Shown: piece after piece, positions 34,443-43,465 of the stretch
Position numbering within the stretch: the stretch's first letter is position 1
Layout: each line of letters begins with the position of its first letter
Assembly: GCA_024635585.1 (NCBI GenBank)
Contig: JAGXIP010000220.1
Span: 1-64,000, forward strand
Source of the DNA: Saccharicrinis sp.
GTDB lineage: Bacteria > Bacteroidota > Bacteroidia > Bacteroidales > Marinilabiliaceae
Direction: 5' to 3'
Length of the DNA stretch: 64,000 nucleotides
Translations under genes and position numbers: made by a program
The notes under the pieces: model-generated
What the model was told of the DNA's origin: nothing
Database searches by the model: none
What the model saw: only the letters and a program-made list of their open reading frames with translations

Positions 34443-35363
34443 TTAATTTTTTACGAATAAGGATTTAATGATATGCTGTGCCATTTTGGGGTTTTCCTTT
34501 AGTCTGCGGGTGGAATATCCAAACCAGTCCTCGCCGTAAGGAACATACACACGCATTTTATGGCCGCTGGCAACAATGCTGCCCCTGAGATTGGGCGATA
34601 CGCCGTACAACATCTGAAACTCATACATATCTTTAGGTACTCGGTATTTCTCAATTATCTCGTAGGCACCTTTTATCAAGGTTTGGTCGTGGGTGGCTAT
34701 ACCTACATATACACCTTGGTATAACAGGCGATCGAGCAGCTTCAGATAGTTCTGATTTATTTTTTCAGCATCTTTAAAGGCAATGTCTGCCGATTCGTTG
34801 TAAATACCTTTACACAATCTGAAATTCAACGGGGAATCGGCCGAGTGTTCCTTTAATAGATTTTCCACATCTGCTGCTGTCCTTTTTAGGTAGGCCTGCA
34901 AAACCAACCCAACATTATCAGGAAACTCTTGCTTTAACTTGAGGTACAGCTCCAATTCCTGATCAACGCGTTGGGCATCTTCCATATCGATGCGTACAAA
35001 ATTGTTGTGCGCACTGGCTAATGAAACAATGCTCCGGATGTTATGGTAGCACTTTTCGGGATTTATCAGTAAACCAAAACTGGTAGGTTTGAGCGAGTAG
35101 TTACCTTTAATTTTTGCACCTTCAAAAGTCTCAATAATATGGAGGTATTCTTTAAGATGATCCTCGGCCTGTTGTATGTTAATAACAAACTCGCCCAACA
35201 AATCAACGGTAACCTCAACCCCAAGTTCGTTGAGATTTTGTGCAACTCTTATGGCATCCTGCACATTTACACCGGCAATATATTTTTTCGAAAACGCCCA
35301 GATAAACTTTTTGGGACAATACGGAATCACTGATGCTATCGCTTTATTGATAATACTTGCCAT
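34443..35363 (-). CDS. Proline dehydrogenase family protein
   Basis: This 306-residue TIM-barrel flavoprotein matches stand-alone bacterial PRODH length. The segment FVRIDMEDAQRVDQELELYLKLK (near 130-155), GLVLQAYLKRT near 158, FRLCKGIYNESADIAF near 182 and the C-terminal YGVSPNLRGS...YVPYGEDWFGYSTRRLKENP (near 248-290) correspond to the FAD- and proline-binding motifs; the YxxRRxxE-like YSTRRLKE is intact. It oxidises proline to P5C, feeding electrons to the quinone pool. The P5C dehydrogenase partner is not in the window. It is followed by the frameshifted helicase but not obviously co-functional with it. Confidence 0.87.
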   Translation of the reverse strand: MASIINKAIASVIPYCPKKFIWAFSKKYIAGVNVQDAIRVAQNLNELGVEVTVDLLGEFVINIQQAEDHLKEYLHIIETFEGAKIKGNYSLKPTSFGLLINPEKCYHNIRSIVSLASAHNNFVRIDMEDAQRVDQELELYLKLKQEFPDNVGLVLQAYLKRTAADVENLLKEHSADSPLNFRLCKGIYNESADIAFKDAEKINQNYLKLLDRLLYQGVYVGIATHDQTLIKGAYEIIEKYRVPKDMYEFQMLYGVSPNLRGSIVASGHKMRVYVPYGEDWFGYSTRRLKENPKMAQHIIKSLFVKN

Positions 35364-35808
35364 GATTTACCTATTAAATGTCTGGCATCAACCTTTCAAC
35401 CCTAAAAAATTCGAGTCTATTTTATTTTGATGCCTCATGTAAAATTCATTTAAATTCCTCACCGAAAAAATGACTATTCTCACAAAATGCAGGCAAACAG
35501 ACTAAGGTTAAATTGTTTTTCATATATTTAGTCAATGACGTTTAAGACAACTCTTTTGATCAACTTCTTAATAGTGTTATTAATATGTGCGAGATTTTTA
35601 ATAAGAACAGGGCTAAATTCCGCCTCAGAGAAACGATGGTTCTTTGATACCTTTTTATATTTTTAAATCCATCAAAAATTTCCGTAGACAAAAAGTAAGA
35701 GCCCGTGTGGCTTGAGTACTAAGCTAAGATGCGAATTTTACACCTTTCAATAACTATGCTTTGTATTGGTGTCAACACGATGGTTTCATCTAAAAAAAAA
35801 CAATAAAA
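35364..35808. other. 445-base divergent intergenic region holding repeat copy B
   Basis: It lies between the divergent proline dehydrogenase and AI-2E transporter genes. The only recognised content is the 145-base repeat at 35592-35736. I found no complete promoter pair. Confidence 0.5.
35592..35736 (+). repeat. 145-bp dispersed intergenic repeat, copy B
   Basis: This is the second copy of the element at 28093-28237, of equal length and in the same orientation. It ends 72 bases before the start of the AI-2E family transporter gene. Conservation is confined to three blocks that can pair as an imperfect hairpin, which points to selection on or origin from a structured element rather than a coding sequence. 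Confidence 0.75.
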
Positions 35809-36927
35809 ATGAAAGAAAACTTAAAATACTTGCTTGGCTTTGTTGCAATAGTGGTGGGAATATTTTTATTATGGTATTTTAAGGCCATTGTTTTCTTCAT
35901 TTTTATTTCTGCCATTCTATCCCTGGTTACCCGTCCACTCTACAATTTTTTTAGGGGAAACAGGAGGGGGAAACAACCCCAACGCAAATTTTCCCTGTCG
36001 AATAGCATGAGTGCTTTGGCAACTTTGTTCTGCTTGTGGGCTTTTTTGCTGGGTTTTGCAAGTTATGTTTTTCCGTTTTTATTCGAGGAACTACAATATT
36101 TGTCAAAGGTTGATTTTGATATGATGCTCATAAGGCTCGAAGGATTTGTGAATCCAATTTTAGTTCCTTTGGAGCATACTATTTTTGGAGAAGTGAGTTT
36201 TTCGGTGTTTAAAGACCAGATCAGTGAATTTTTGGTGACTACTTTCGACTTAGGCAAGCTGCAAATTCTCTTGGCTTCGGTAGCCGATTTTGTGGGAAGC
36301 ACATTTATAGCCATGTTTTCCATCTCGTTTATAACCTTCTTTTTAATTAAGGACGAATGGTTGCTTCTGGAAAGTATTAAATTATTTGTGCCCGAAACGT
36401 ACTACGTAGGGGTAGATCATATGCTGTGGTCTATCAACCGTTTGTTGCGAAGGTATTTTATCGGCATCATACTTCAAATATCACTTATATCCATCTTATT
36501 GATGCTGGGGCTCATGCTCATTGGTCTGGAATTTAGGCATGCCCTTCTCATCGGATTGTTTTCGGGGTTTGTGAATATTATACCCTATTTGGGCCCTTTG
36601 ATAGGAGGTTTGTTTGGTGTTTTGGTTTCGTTGGTGGTGTACCTACAACTAACTATACCCCCGGCTTTTTTGCTTTATCTGGGCGGGATAGTGCTACTGT
36701 ATGTAGTTGTTCAATTGTTAGATAATCTTGTATTTCAGCCCGTAATTTTTTCCACGAGCGTAAAGGCGCATCCACTCGAAATATTTTTAATTGTTATTAT
36801 GGCAGGATATATGGCTGGCATGGTAGGCATGTTTTTGGCCATTCCCGTTTATACCATTCTCAGGGTAGTAGCCAAAGAATTTTTTTCGAAATATAATTTG
36901 GTGCGCAAACTTACTGGGAAGTTGTAG
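35809..36927 (+). CDS. AI-2E family transporter
   Basis: This 372-residue protein has about eight membrane segments and the family pattern. Two N-terminal helices are followed by a soluble loop (90-160) and then SGFVNIIPYLGPLIGGLFGV near 250-270, the most conserved AI-2E/PerM segment. It ends in HPLEIFLIVIMAGYMAGMVGMFLAIPVYTILRVV. Members include the E. coli TqsA autoinducer-2 exporter and Na+/H+ antiporter-like proteins; substrate is unknown here. Its last 66 bases are repeated about 17.9 kb away at 54799-54864, on the far side of the polysaccharide utilisation locus. The gene end may therefore have been an insertion site. Confidence 0.87.
   Translation: MKENLKYLLGFVAIVVGIFLLWYFKAIVFFIFISAILSLVTRPLYNFFRGNRRGKQPQRKFSLSNSMSALATLFCLWAFLLGFASYVFPFLFEELQYLSKVDFDMMLIRLEGFVNPILVPLEHTIFGEVSFSVFKDQISEFLVTTFDLGKLQILLASVADFVGSTFIAMFSISFITFFLIKDEWLLLESIKLFVPETYYVGVDHMLWSINRLLRRYFIGIILQISLISILLMLGLMLIGLEFRHALLIGLFSGFVNIIPYLGPLIGGLFGVLVSLVVYLQLTIPPAFLLYLGGIVLLYVVVQLLDNLVFQPVIFSTSVKAHPLEIFLIVIMAGYMAGMVGMFLAIPVYTILRVVAKEFFSKYNLVRKLTGKL
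36862..36927 (+). repeat. Direct repeat, left copy (3' end of the AI-2E transporter gene)
   Basis: These 66 bases match 54799-54864 with five mismatches by hand alignment, including an uninterrupted 40-base identity (36880-36919 = 54817-54856). The repeat ends exactly at the stop codon (TAG here, TAA in the right copy). The two copies flank the entire sus-type locus in direct orientation. Confidence 0.85.
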
Positions 36928-37438
36928 TGTCGGAACTCCGACCTTTGGAAAGGTAATGTATTAGGAAATGTGCTTATTATCTTTGGTCTTTAATTAAACC
37001 TTAAGCAGTTATGCTAGTTTAGATATTACATTCTACAAAGAATGAAAACCCATACAAAGACAAAAAACATTACAACAACATGATGATAGGGCGTGATTTT
37101 TTTTCACATACCGCTCTCCTTCATATTCATTGGCTATTTTTCAAATATCACTCTCGTAAAGGTACTTTAATAGCGATTAAATATCGGCTTTCTGCCAATA
37201 TTTGTATTTTTACCCATGGCTAGCTATTTTGTATTGAAAGCGCAAAGAATAGCCAAACGAGGTCGTCTGAAGAATGACTGCTTATTAAAAAAATTATCGG
37301 ATATTATTATCTTTAAATAGTTAATTTTGAGCTCGATATATTCTATAAATAAATTGTGTTAGGATGAGCATTCTTCTATATGAAGTTATAGGAGACAGAA
37401 GTGCATAGGTTGCTCATTTTACAGCAAAAATAATTTTT
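36928..37438. other. 511-base upstream region of the PUL regulator
   Basis: I see no gene. A short palindrome GTCGGA-AC-TCCGAC follows the AI-2E stop codon directly. The rest is AT-rich without a convincing promoter pair. If the PUL is an inserted island, its left edge is in or just before this region. Confidence 0.4.
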
Positions 37439-40138
37439 ATGGCACCAGGTATTCAAAAGTGGATGGTTATTAAAGCTGCATTGATATTTTTCTTTATAAC
37501 GATTGTAGGAGAAGATGCGTTTTCATCAAGAATGATACCATTTGTTAAATCATTTAAAAAGTCTGACTACAAAGCAGGAAGGCAGAATTGGGATGTTGCA
37601 GAGGGCAAAGATGGCATTGTTTACTTTGCCAATACAGATGGTTTACTTTGTTATATTTTTGGGGAATGGGATCTGCAAACACTTGAAAAAGGAGGTAGTG
37701 TTAGAGCTCTTCATGTTGAGAATGATACTATTTGGGTAGGGGGCATTGAAGAGTATGGTTACTTTTTTAAAAACGCTAATGGATCTTTAGAGTATAACAA
37801 ACTTGGAGACCTGGAAAGTCGAATTATATGGAATGTAATTGAGTATGAAGGACAAATTATTTACCAATCATACTTATATTTAATTATTTACGATAAAGCC
37901 ACAAAGAAAACCAAGTTTAGTTCATTTACCGAAGAGTTTTGGACAATCATTGAATGGAAAGATGAACTGTGGGCTATTACCACTCAAGGTGTTATGGGTG
38001 TTATCAGAGATGATAGATTTTATCACAGGGAAGTATTTTCTCAACAAATTTCATCTGAAGTTCGCGACGTTTTTATTCATAACGATCAACTATTTATTGT
38101 CTCTTTGGATGGTATTTTTAGGTATGACAAAAATACACTATCCCAATTAGATTTCGGGGGGAGGCTGGATGGTGTGCAGTTCTTTACTGGAGGTTCCCAA
38201 AGTGATAATTCTTTTGTATTGGGCACAGTTACCTCCGGTCTTTTAATCGTAAATTATGCGTCCGGTGAAATTTCAACGATAGGCACATCTGAAGGATTGC
38301 TTGACAACACAGTGCTGAGTCTAAAAACAGATGGGGATAAAAGTGTTTGGTTAGGGCTGGATTATGGAATTGCAAAGGTTGAGTTAAAAAAATCAATCTA
38401 TCCAATCTTTGCAAACGGAGCAACGTATCATATTGAAAATATTGGCAATAGTACTTACCTATCAACCAATAAAGGGGCATTTGTTTCTGAAAATAACCAA
38501 CGGTTCGAATTTATAGAAGGTAGTGCCGGACAGGTTTGGCGAATAAGAGAGATTAATAATCGACTCTATATGTGTCATAATAAAGGAGCTTATAAAATTA
38601 TAAATAACAAGCTGCAGCCCGATTTCGAGGATACCGGTGTTATGGATATTGCGCGGTTCGGACAGTCCGATTATTATTTGCTATCTGCATATACCGGTGT
38701 TTTGTTGGTAAAGTATTTTCAGGATAAGTTTCATTTTGTGTCTAATCTTAATGTATGGGGAAACCCAAAACTCTACTACGACTCAAAGTCAGATTGTATT
38801 TGGGGAGATACCAAAAAGAAGCCTTTGGTGAAGTTTCAGTTAATGAACGATGAGGTAGATGTTAAACGATATGGAGATATTGAACGATTCTTCGATACCC
38901 AATCGGGTTTAGTGTTTTATGACGGAATGAATTTGATGACCTATGCCCCGGATGCTGATGCTTTTACCGAGATACAAAAAGCCCCTTATAGTCATGTTGC
39001 TGAAAAAGGGATTTCAGCTTTGGATATTGCATTAAATAATGGTGCAATTGCCTATGTTGCAAACGATGAAATTAAACTATTTGTAACATTACCGGATGGA
39101 ACTGTTCACTCCTATGAAAAGTTTATAAGCTCTGTTAAATATGATTTAATTGAGGCGGATCCTTTTTTGAACTTTTATAACAATGAACTTAGGATAGCAA
39201 CAGATAGAGGAGTGGTGGTATTCAATTTAGAATATCAGTCATCGTCAATTCAAGAAAAACCGGTAATAACCTCAGTCAATATTGGCTCTAAAGGCATTTA
39301 TCAGAAGTTATTTTTCCCGTTTAAGGATAGTACAATTAACCTGGCTAAGGGAAGGTATAATTTGCAGTTTCAATTTGCTTCACCCTATTCCGATTACGAA
39401 TTCACAGAGTTTAGATATAAGCTTGACCCCTACGATAAAGAATGGACTGAATGGGAAAATAAAATATATAAAAAGGAATATACAGGGATCAGTGGGGGGG
39501 AGTATCGATTTTTACTTCAAACGAGAGTAAATCAATCGGTAATCAAACAAACAGTGCTAAATATTAACGTGAAGCGCCAATGGTTTCAAAATATGTTGAT
39601 TGTTATTCCAAGTATTCTTATTGTCTTATTCGTGTTCGCTTATGTTGCATTTTTAATCATAAGGGCGATAAAAGAAAGAGTTCATTTAAACAAGTTGGCC
39701 TATGAAAAACGTCTGAAGCAAGATGCTGTAAAGTCAAAGAATGAACAGCTGATGCAATTCCTTGAGGTTATATCACATAAAAATAGTTTTTTGCAGGACA
39801 TTAAAGCTATTCTCGGTAGAATGCGCAATTCAGAATCGACCCGATGTGTAAAAAAAATAGATGAAGAACTGAATAATGAAAAGAAGAATTTTATTTACCA
39901 TAAACTCTTCTCCGAAAACAATCAGGAATTAGTTATTCGTATTTCAAAAGAATATCCTACGCTAACGAATAATGACATACGAATACTAACATTAGTTAGA
40001 GCTAACATGAGTTCAAAAGAAATTGCTGCCATTCTTAACATCTCCAGCAGTAGTTTTGATACGAGTCGTTATCGAATCCGTAAAAAGTTAGGATTAAATC
40101 ATGATGATGATTTGAATTCTTTCATTCGTAACCTATAA
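37439..40138 (+). CDS. SusR-like membrane-spanning sensor/LuxR-type regulator of the PUL
   Basis: This 899-residue protein has an N-terminal signal/anchor segment. A periplasmic beta-propeller-like sensor (about 40-610) carries repeats such as GTVTSGLLIVNYASGEI. A Y_Y_Y domain lies near 620-705, a membrane helix at about 718-742 (MLIVIPSILIVLFVFAYVAFLII), then a coiled coil. A C-terminal LuxR-type helix-turn-helix (NNDIRILTLVRANMSSKEIAAILNIS...) spans 835-899. There is no histidine kinase or receiver domain, so sugar binding outside would be passed directly to a membrane-tethered DNA-binding domain, as in the SusR-like class. It heads the PUL 184 bases before susC and most probably controls it. 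Confidence 0.83.
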   Translation: MAPGIQKWMVIKAALIFFFITIVGEDAFSSRMIPFVKSFKKSDYKAGRQNWDVAEGKDGIVYFANTDGLLCYIFGEWDLQTLEKGGSVRALHVENDTIWVGGIEEYGYFFKNANGSLEYNKLGDLESRIIWNVIEYEGQIIYQSYLYLIIYDKATKKTKFSSFTEEFWTIIEWKDELWAITTQGVMGVIRDDRFYHREVFSQQISSEVRDVFIHNDQLFIVSLDGIFRYDKNTLSQLDFGGRLDGVQFFTGGSQSDNSFVLGTVTSGLLIVNYASGEISTIGTSEGLLDNTVLSLKTDGDKSVWLGLDYGIAKVELKKSIYPIFANGATYHIENIGNSTYLSTNKGAFVSENNQRFEFIEGSAGQVWRIREINNRLYMCHNKGAYKIINNKLQPDFEDTGVMDIARFGQSDYYLLSAYTGVLLVKYFQDKFHFVSNLNVWGNPKLYYDSKSDCIWGDTKKKPLVKFQLMNDEVDVKRYGDIERFFDTQSGLVFYDGMNLMTYAPDADAFTEIQKAPYSHVAEKGISALDIALNNGAIAYVANDEIKLFVTLPDGTVHSYEKFISSVKYDLIEADPFLNFYNNELRIATDRGVVVFNLEYQSSSIQEKPVITSVNIGSKGIYQKLFFPFKDSTINLAKGRYNLQFQFASPYSDYEFTEFRYKLDPYDKEWTEWENKIYKKEYTGISGGEYRFLLQTRVNQSVIKQTVLNINVKRQWFQNMLIVIPSILIVLFVFAYVAFLIIRAIKERVHLNKLAYEKRLKQDAVKSKNEQLMQFLEVISHKNSFLQDIKAILGRMRNSESTRCVKKIDEELNNEKKNFIYHKLFSENNQELVIRISKEYPTLTNNDIRILTLVRANMSSKEIAAILNISSSSFDTSRYRIRKKLGLNHDDDLNSFIRNL

Positions 40139-40322
40139 TATATTGAAACGTTAATCCTCACAATTACAGATATATAAAACTCTTTGTCTATGTTTTGCTA
40201 AACCGAATTTCAATCTGTTTAGAACTAATCTATGTGTCAGATTTGATTTACCGCTATCGATCCAATAACATTGTTTAACAATCGAGATCAAAAATTAGCA
40301 GGAAATAATCAATCTGAAACAA

Positions 40323-43300
40323 ATGAATGTTAAAAAATTATCCATAGTAGTTTTAATGCTACTAATAACTACAGCAAGCTTTGCCCAGTCAAAGCTGATT
40401 AAAGGACTGATAGTTGAATCCAATGGAGATCCTTTAATTGGTGTTACCGTTGTCAAAAAAAACACAACACATGGCGTAATCACCAATTTAGATGGGCGTT
40501 ATGTCATTCAGGATCTAACAGTAGGCGATACCTTGGTATTTTCTTTTATAGGCTTTGATACGCAAGAGCGTGTTGTCGGCACTTCCAACCAACTGGATAT
40601 TTTGATGGTTGAAGATTTAGCTGAGTTGGAAGAGGTGCAGGTAGTGGCTTTTTCTAAGCAAAAAAAGGAGAGTGTAATCGGATCTATAAATACCATAAGA
40701 CCTGCCGAACTAAAGCAGCCGGCATCTAACCTAACAGGCGCACTCGCCGGCAGGATGGCAGGAATAATATCGTATCAACGCTCTGGCGAACCCGGTCGCG
40801 ACAATGCTGAGTTCTTTATCCGGGGAGTTACATCCTTTGGCTATGCCAATAGCCCATTGATTTTATTAGATGGCTTCGAGATATCATCAGAGGACTTAGC
40901 CCGGATTGAGCCTGATAACATTGCCAGCTTCTCCATTATGAAGGATGCCACAGCAACAGCATTGTATGGGGCACGGGGTGCTAATGGTGTTATTCTGGTC
41001 AATACAAAAGAAGGAAAAGAAGGAATAGCAAAAATTACCGCACGTGTTGAAACATCGATTGCCAGCCCAACTAAGTTAAATTCTTTTCTGAACGGCGTTG
41101 ATTACATGGAGCAATACAATAAGGCGCTACGAACAAGAGTTCCTGAAGAGGAACTATTCTATTCAAAAGATAAGATAGAGAATACGCGAAATAATGTGAA
41201 TCCGTATATCTATCCTAATGTAAATTGGTACGATGAGTTGTTTAAAAACCAGACCTATAATTCACATGCCAACCTTAACGTGACGGGTGGAGGTAATGTT
41301 GCCCAATATTATATTTCGGCATCGTTCAATAACGAAACCGGATTGCTTAAGGTGGATAATCAGAATAACTTTAATAATAACATCGATATTAAGCGTTATA
41401 ATCTAAGAGCCAACATCAACATTAATCTGACAAAAACAACCCAGATTTCAACCAAGTTTTATTCATTGTTTTCGCAGTATAACGGGCCATCAGAAAACGC
41501 TTCTGATATTTTTGGAAGAGTAATGGATTCTAATCCTGTGGCTTTTCCAAAATATTTCTCCAATAGCCCGGATGTTTTAATCGGTTCAGGTACGGCTGAG
41601 ATTGTTAATCATACAATTTTTGGAAACAAAATTCGTGAAGGTGGTAAAGTTTATACAAACCCATATGCCGACATGGTTAAGGGTTACAAAGATGAGTTTT
41701 CGTCTACTATTTTATCACAGTTTAAAATTGAACAAGATTTAGGCGGTATTACCAAAGGATTATCTGCAAGGGGGATGGCATCTATTAAGAATTACAGTTC
41801 TTACGGAAGTAGTAGAAGCTTTAATCCTTTTTATTATGATGTTTTATCTTATCAGCCATCCACTCCTAAATATTCCGATGGCGCTATTGAGATCAACCAA
41901 TTGAACGAAGGTACAGAGTATTTAAATGATCCCACTACATGGACAAATGCGAACAGTCGGGTTTACTTTGAGCTGGCCACCATGTATAACCGCGATTATG
42001 GAAGACACAGTGTTGGTGGTTTATTGGTTTACACACGAGAGGAGCGTTTAAATACTATTCAAGGTAATAATGTATTTACTTCGTTACCTGCCCGAAACAT
42101 GGGCGTAGCCGGCCGTGCTACTTATGGCTTTAACAAAAAATACTTTGTGGAGTTAAATTTTGGTTATAATGGTTCGGAACGATTTGCGAAAGATAATCGC
42201 TTTGGATTTTTCCCCTCGGCGGGTGTTGGCTATACTATTTCAGAAGAAAAGTTTTGGGCTCGGTTAAAACCAAGTATCAACCAGATGAAGCTTAGAGCCA
42301 CCTACGGACTAGTTGGATATGATGCTATATCAGCAGAAAGCGATCGCTTCTTTTATATGTCGCATGTCAACATTAATGATGGGGGGAAAGGTTATGCTTG
42401 GGGTCAGGATTATTCTACCTGGTACAATGGCTACAACATCAACCGGTACGCCAATGAATCGGTAACATGGGAAATTGCAAAAAAATTGAATCTTGGCCTT
42501 GAAATGCTATTGTTTAAAAAACTAACCATACAAGGTGACTACTTCAAGGAAATACGATCGAATATTTATATGCCGTATCAATATATTCCTACAACAAGTG
42601 GTTTGGCCTCGGAGATAAAAAGCAATATAGGCGAAGCGAAGTCATCTGGTTTTGACGGATCTGCCGATTACAATCATTCTTTTTCAAGTGGATTATATCT
42701 GATAGGCCGGGCTAACTTCACCTATGCAAAAAATGAAGTAATCGCCAATGGAGAGCCTGATTATCAATACGACTATATGAGCCATGTAGGATATCCTGTT
42801 GATCAAATGTGGGGTTTGGTGGCCGAACGATTGTTTATTGATGAAGCTGATATCTATAATTCACCAGTCCAAACTTTTGGCAATAACTATTTACCCGGGG
42901 ATATAAAATACGCCGACGTTAACAATGATGGCAAGATCGATGAAAATGACCAAGTGCCAATTGGTTTTCCTACCGTTCCCGAAATAATTTATGGTTTTGG
43001 ATTAACGGCTGGCTATAAAGGCTTCGATGCATCCTTCTTTTTTCAAGGCTCAGCGCGCTCATCGTTTATGATAGCACCTGATAAGATTGCACCATTTGTT
43101 AATGAGCGAAATGCGTTAGATATTATTGCGGATAATCACTGGTCGGAGTTTAATCCGGATCCTTACGCCTTTTGGCCCCGGCTGAGCACAAGAACAATTG
43201 CCAATAATGAACAGCCCTCATCATGGTGGTTAAGGGATGGAAGTTTCCTGCGACTCAAAAGTTTTGAAGTGGGCTATAGCCTGAATAAAACTGTGTTACA

Positions 43301-43454
43301 AAAATTAAAGTTTGACAACCTAAGGTTTTATGTAAGTGGCAATAACCTGCTTTACTTCAGTAAGTTCAAGTTGTGGGATCCGGAGATGGGTGATAATGGA
43401 TTGGGCTACCCTACCCAACGCATATTTAATATTGGTATGAATATAACATTTTAA
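40323..43454 (+). CDS. susC: SusC/RagA family TonB-linked outer-membrane transporter
   Basis: This 1043-residue protein has a signal peptide (MNVKKLSIVVLMLLITTASFAQ) and a carboxypeptidase-like regulatory domain near 25-95 (GDPLIGVTVVKKNTTHGVITNLDGRYVI). A TonB-dependent plug follows near 110-230 with FFIRGVTSFGYANSPLILLDGF and SIMKDATATALYGARGANGVILV, then a long beta-barrel ending ...GYPTQRIFNIGMNITF with the terminal aromatic residue. It imports oligosaccharides released at the surface, in complex with the SusD protein encoded 11 bases downstream. It is the first structural gene after the regulator. The symbol denotes the family, not the starch substrate. Confidence 0.95.
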   Translation: MNVKKLSIVVLMLLITTASFAQSKLIKGLIVESNGDPLIGVTVVKKNTTHGVITNLDGRYVIQDLTVGDTLVFSFIGFDTQERVVGTSNQLDILMVEDLAELEEVQVVAFSKQKKESVIGSINTIRPAELKQPASNLTGALAGRMAGIISYQRSGEPGRDNAEFFIRGVTSFGYANSPLILLDGFEISSEDLARIEPDNIASFSIMKDATATALYGARGANGVILVNTKEGKEGIAKITARVETSIASPTKLNSFLNGVDYMEQYNKALRTRVPEEELFYSKDKIENTRNNVNPYIYPNVNWYDELFKNQTYNSHANLNVTGGGNVAQYYISASFNNETGLLKVDNQNNFNNNIDIKRYNLRANININLTKTTQISTKFYSLFSQYNGPSENASDIFGRVMDSNPVAFPKYFSNSPDVLIGSGTAEIVNHTIFGNKIREGGKVYTNPYADMVKGYKDEFSSTILSQFKIEQDLGGITKGLSARGMASIKNYSSYGSSRSFNPFYYDVLSYQPSTPKYSDGAIEINQLNEGTEYLNDPTTWTNANSRVYFELATMYNRDYGRHSVGGLLVYTREERLNTIQGNNVFTSLPARNMGVAGRATYGFNKKYFVELNFGYNGSERFAKDNRFGFFPSAGVGYTISEEKFWARLKPSINQMKLRATYGLVGYDAISAESDRFFYMSHVNINDGGKGYAWGQDYSTWYNGYNINRYANESVTWEIAKKLNLGLEMLLFKKLTIQGDYFKEIRSNIYMPYQYIPTTSGLASEIKSNIGEAKSSGFDGSADYNHSFSSGLYLIGRANFTYAKNEVIANGEPDYQYDYMSHVGYPVDQMWGLVAERLFIDEADIYNSPVQTFGNNYLPGDIKYADVNNDGKIDENDQVPIGFPTVPEIIYGFGLTAGYKGFDASFFFQGSARSSFMIAPDKIAPFVNERNALDIIADNHWSEFNPDPYAFWPRLSTRTIANNEQPSSWWLRDGSFLRLKSFEVGYSLNKTVLQKLKFDNLRFYVSGNNLLYFSKFKLWDPEMGDNGLGYPTQRIFNIGMNITF

Positions 43455-43465
43455 TTGAGCACGAA

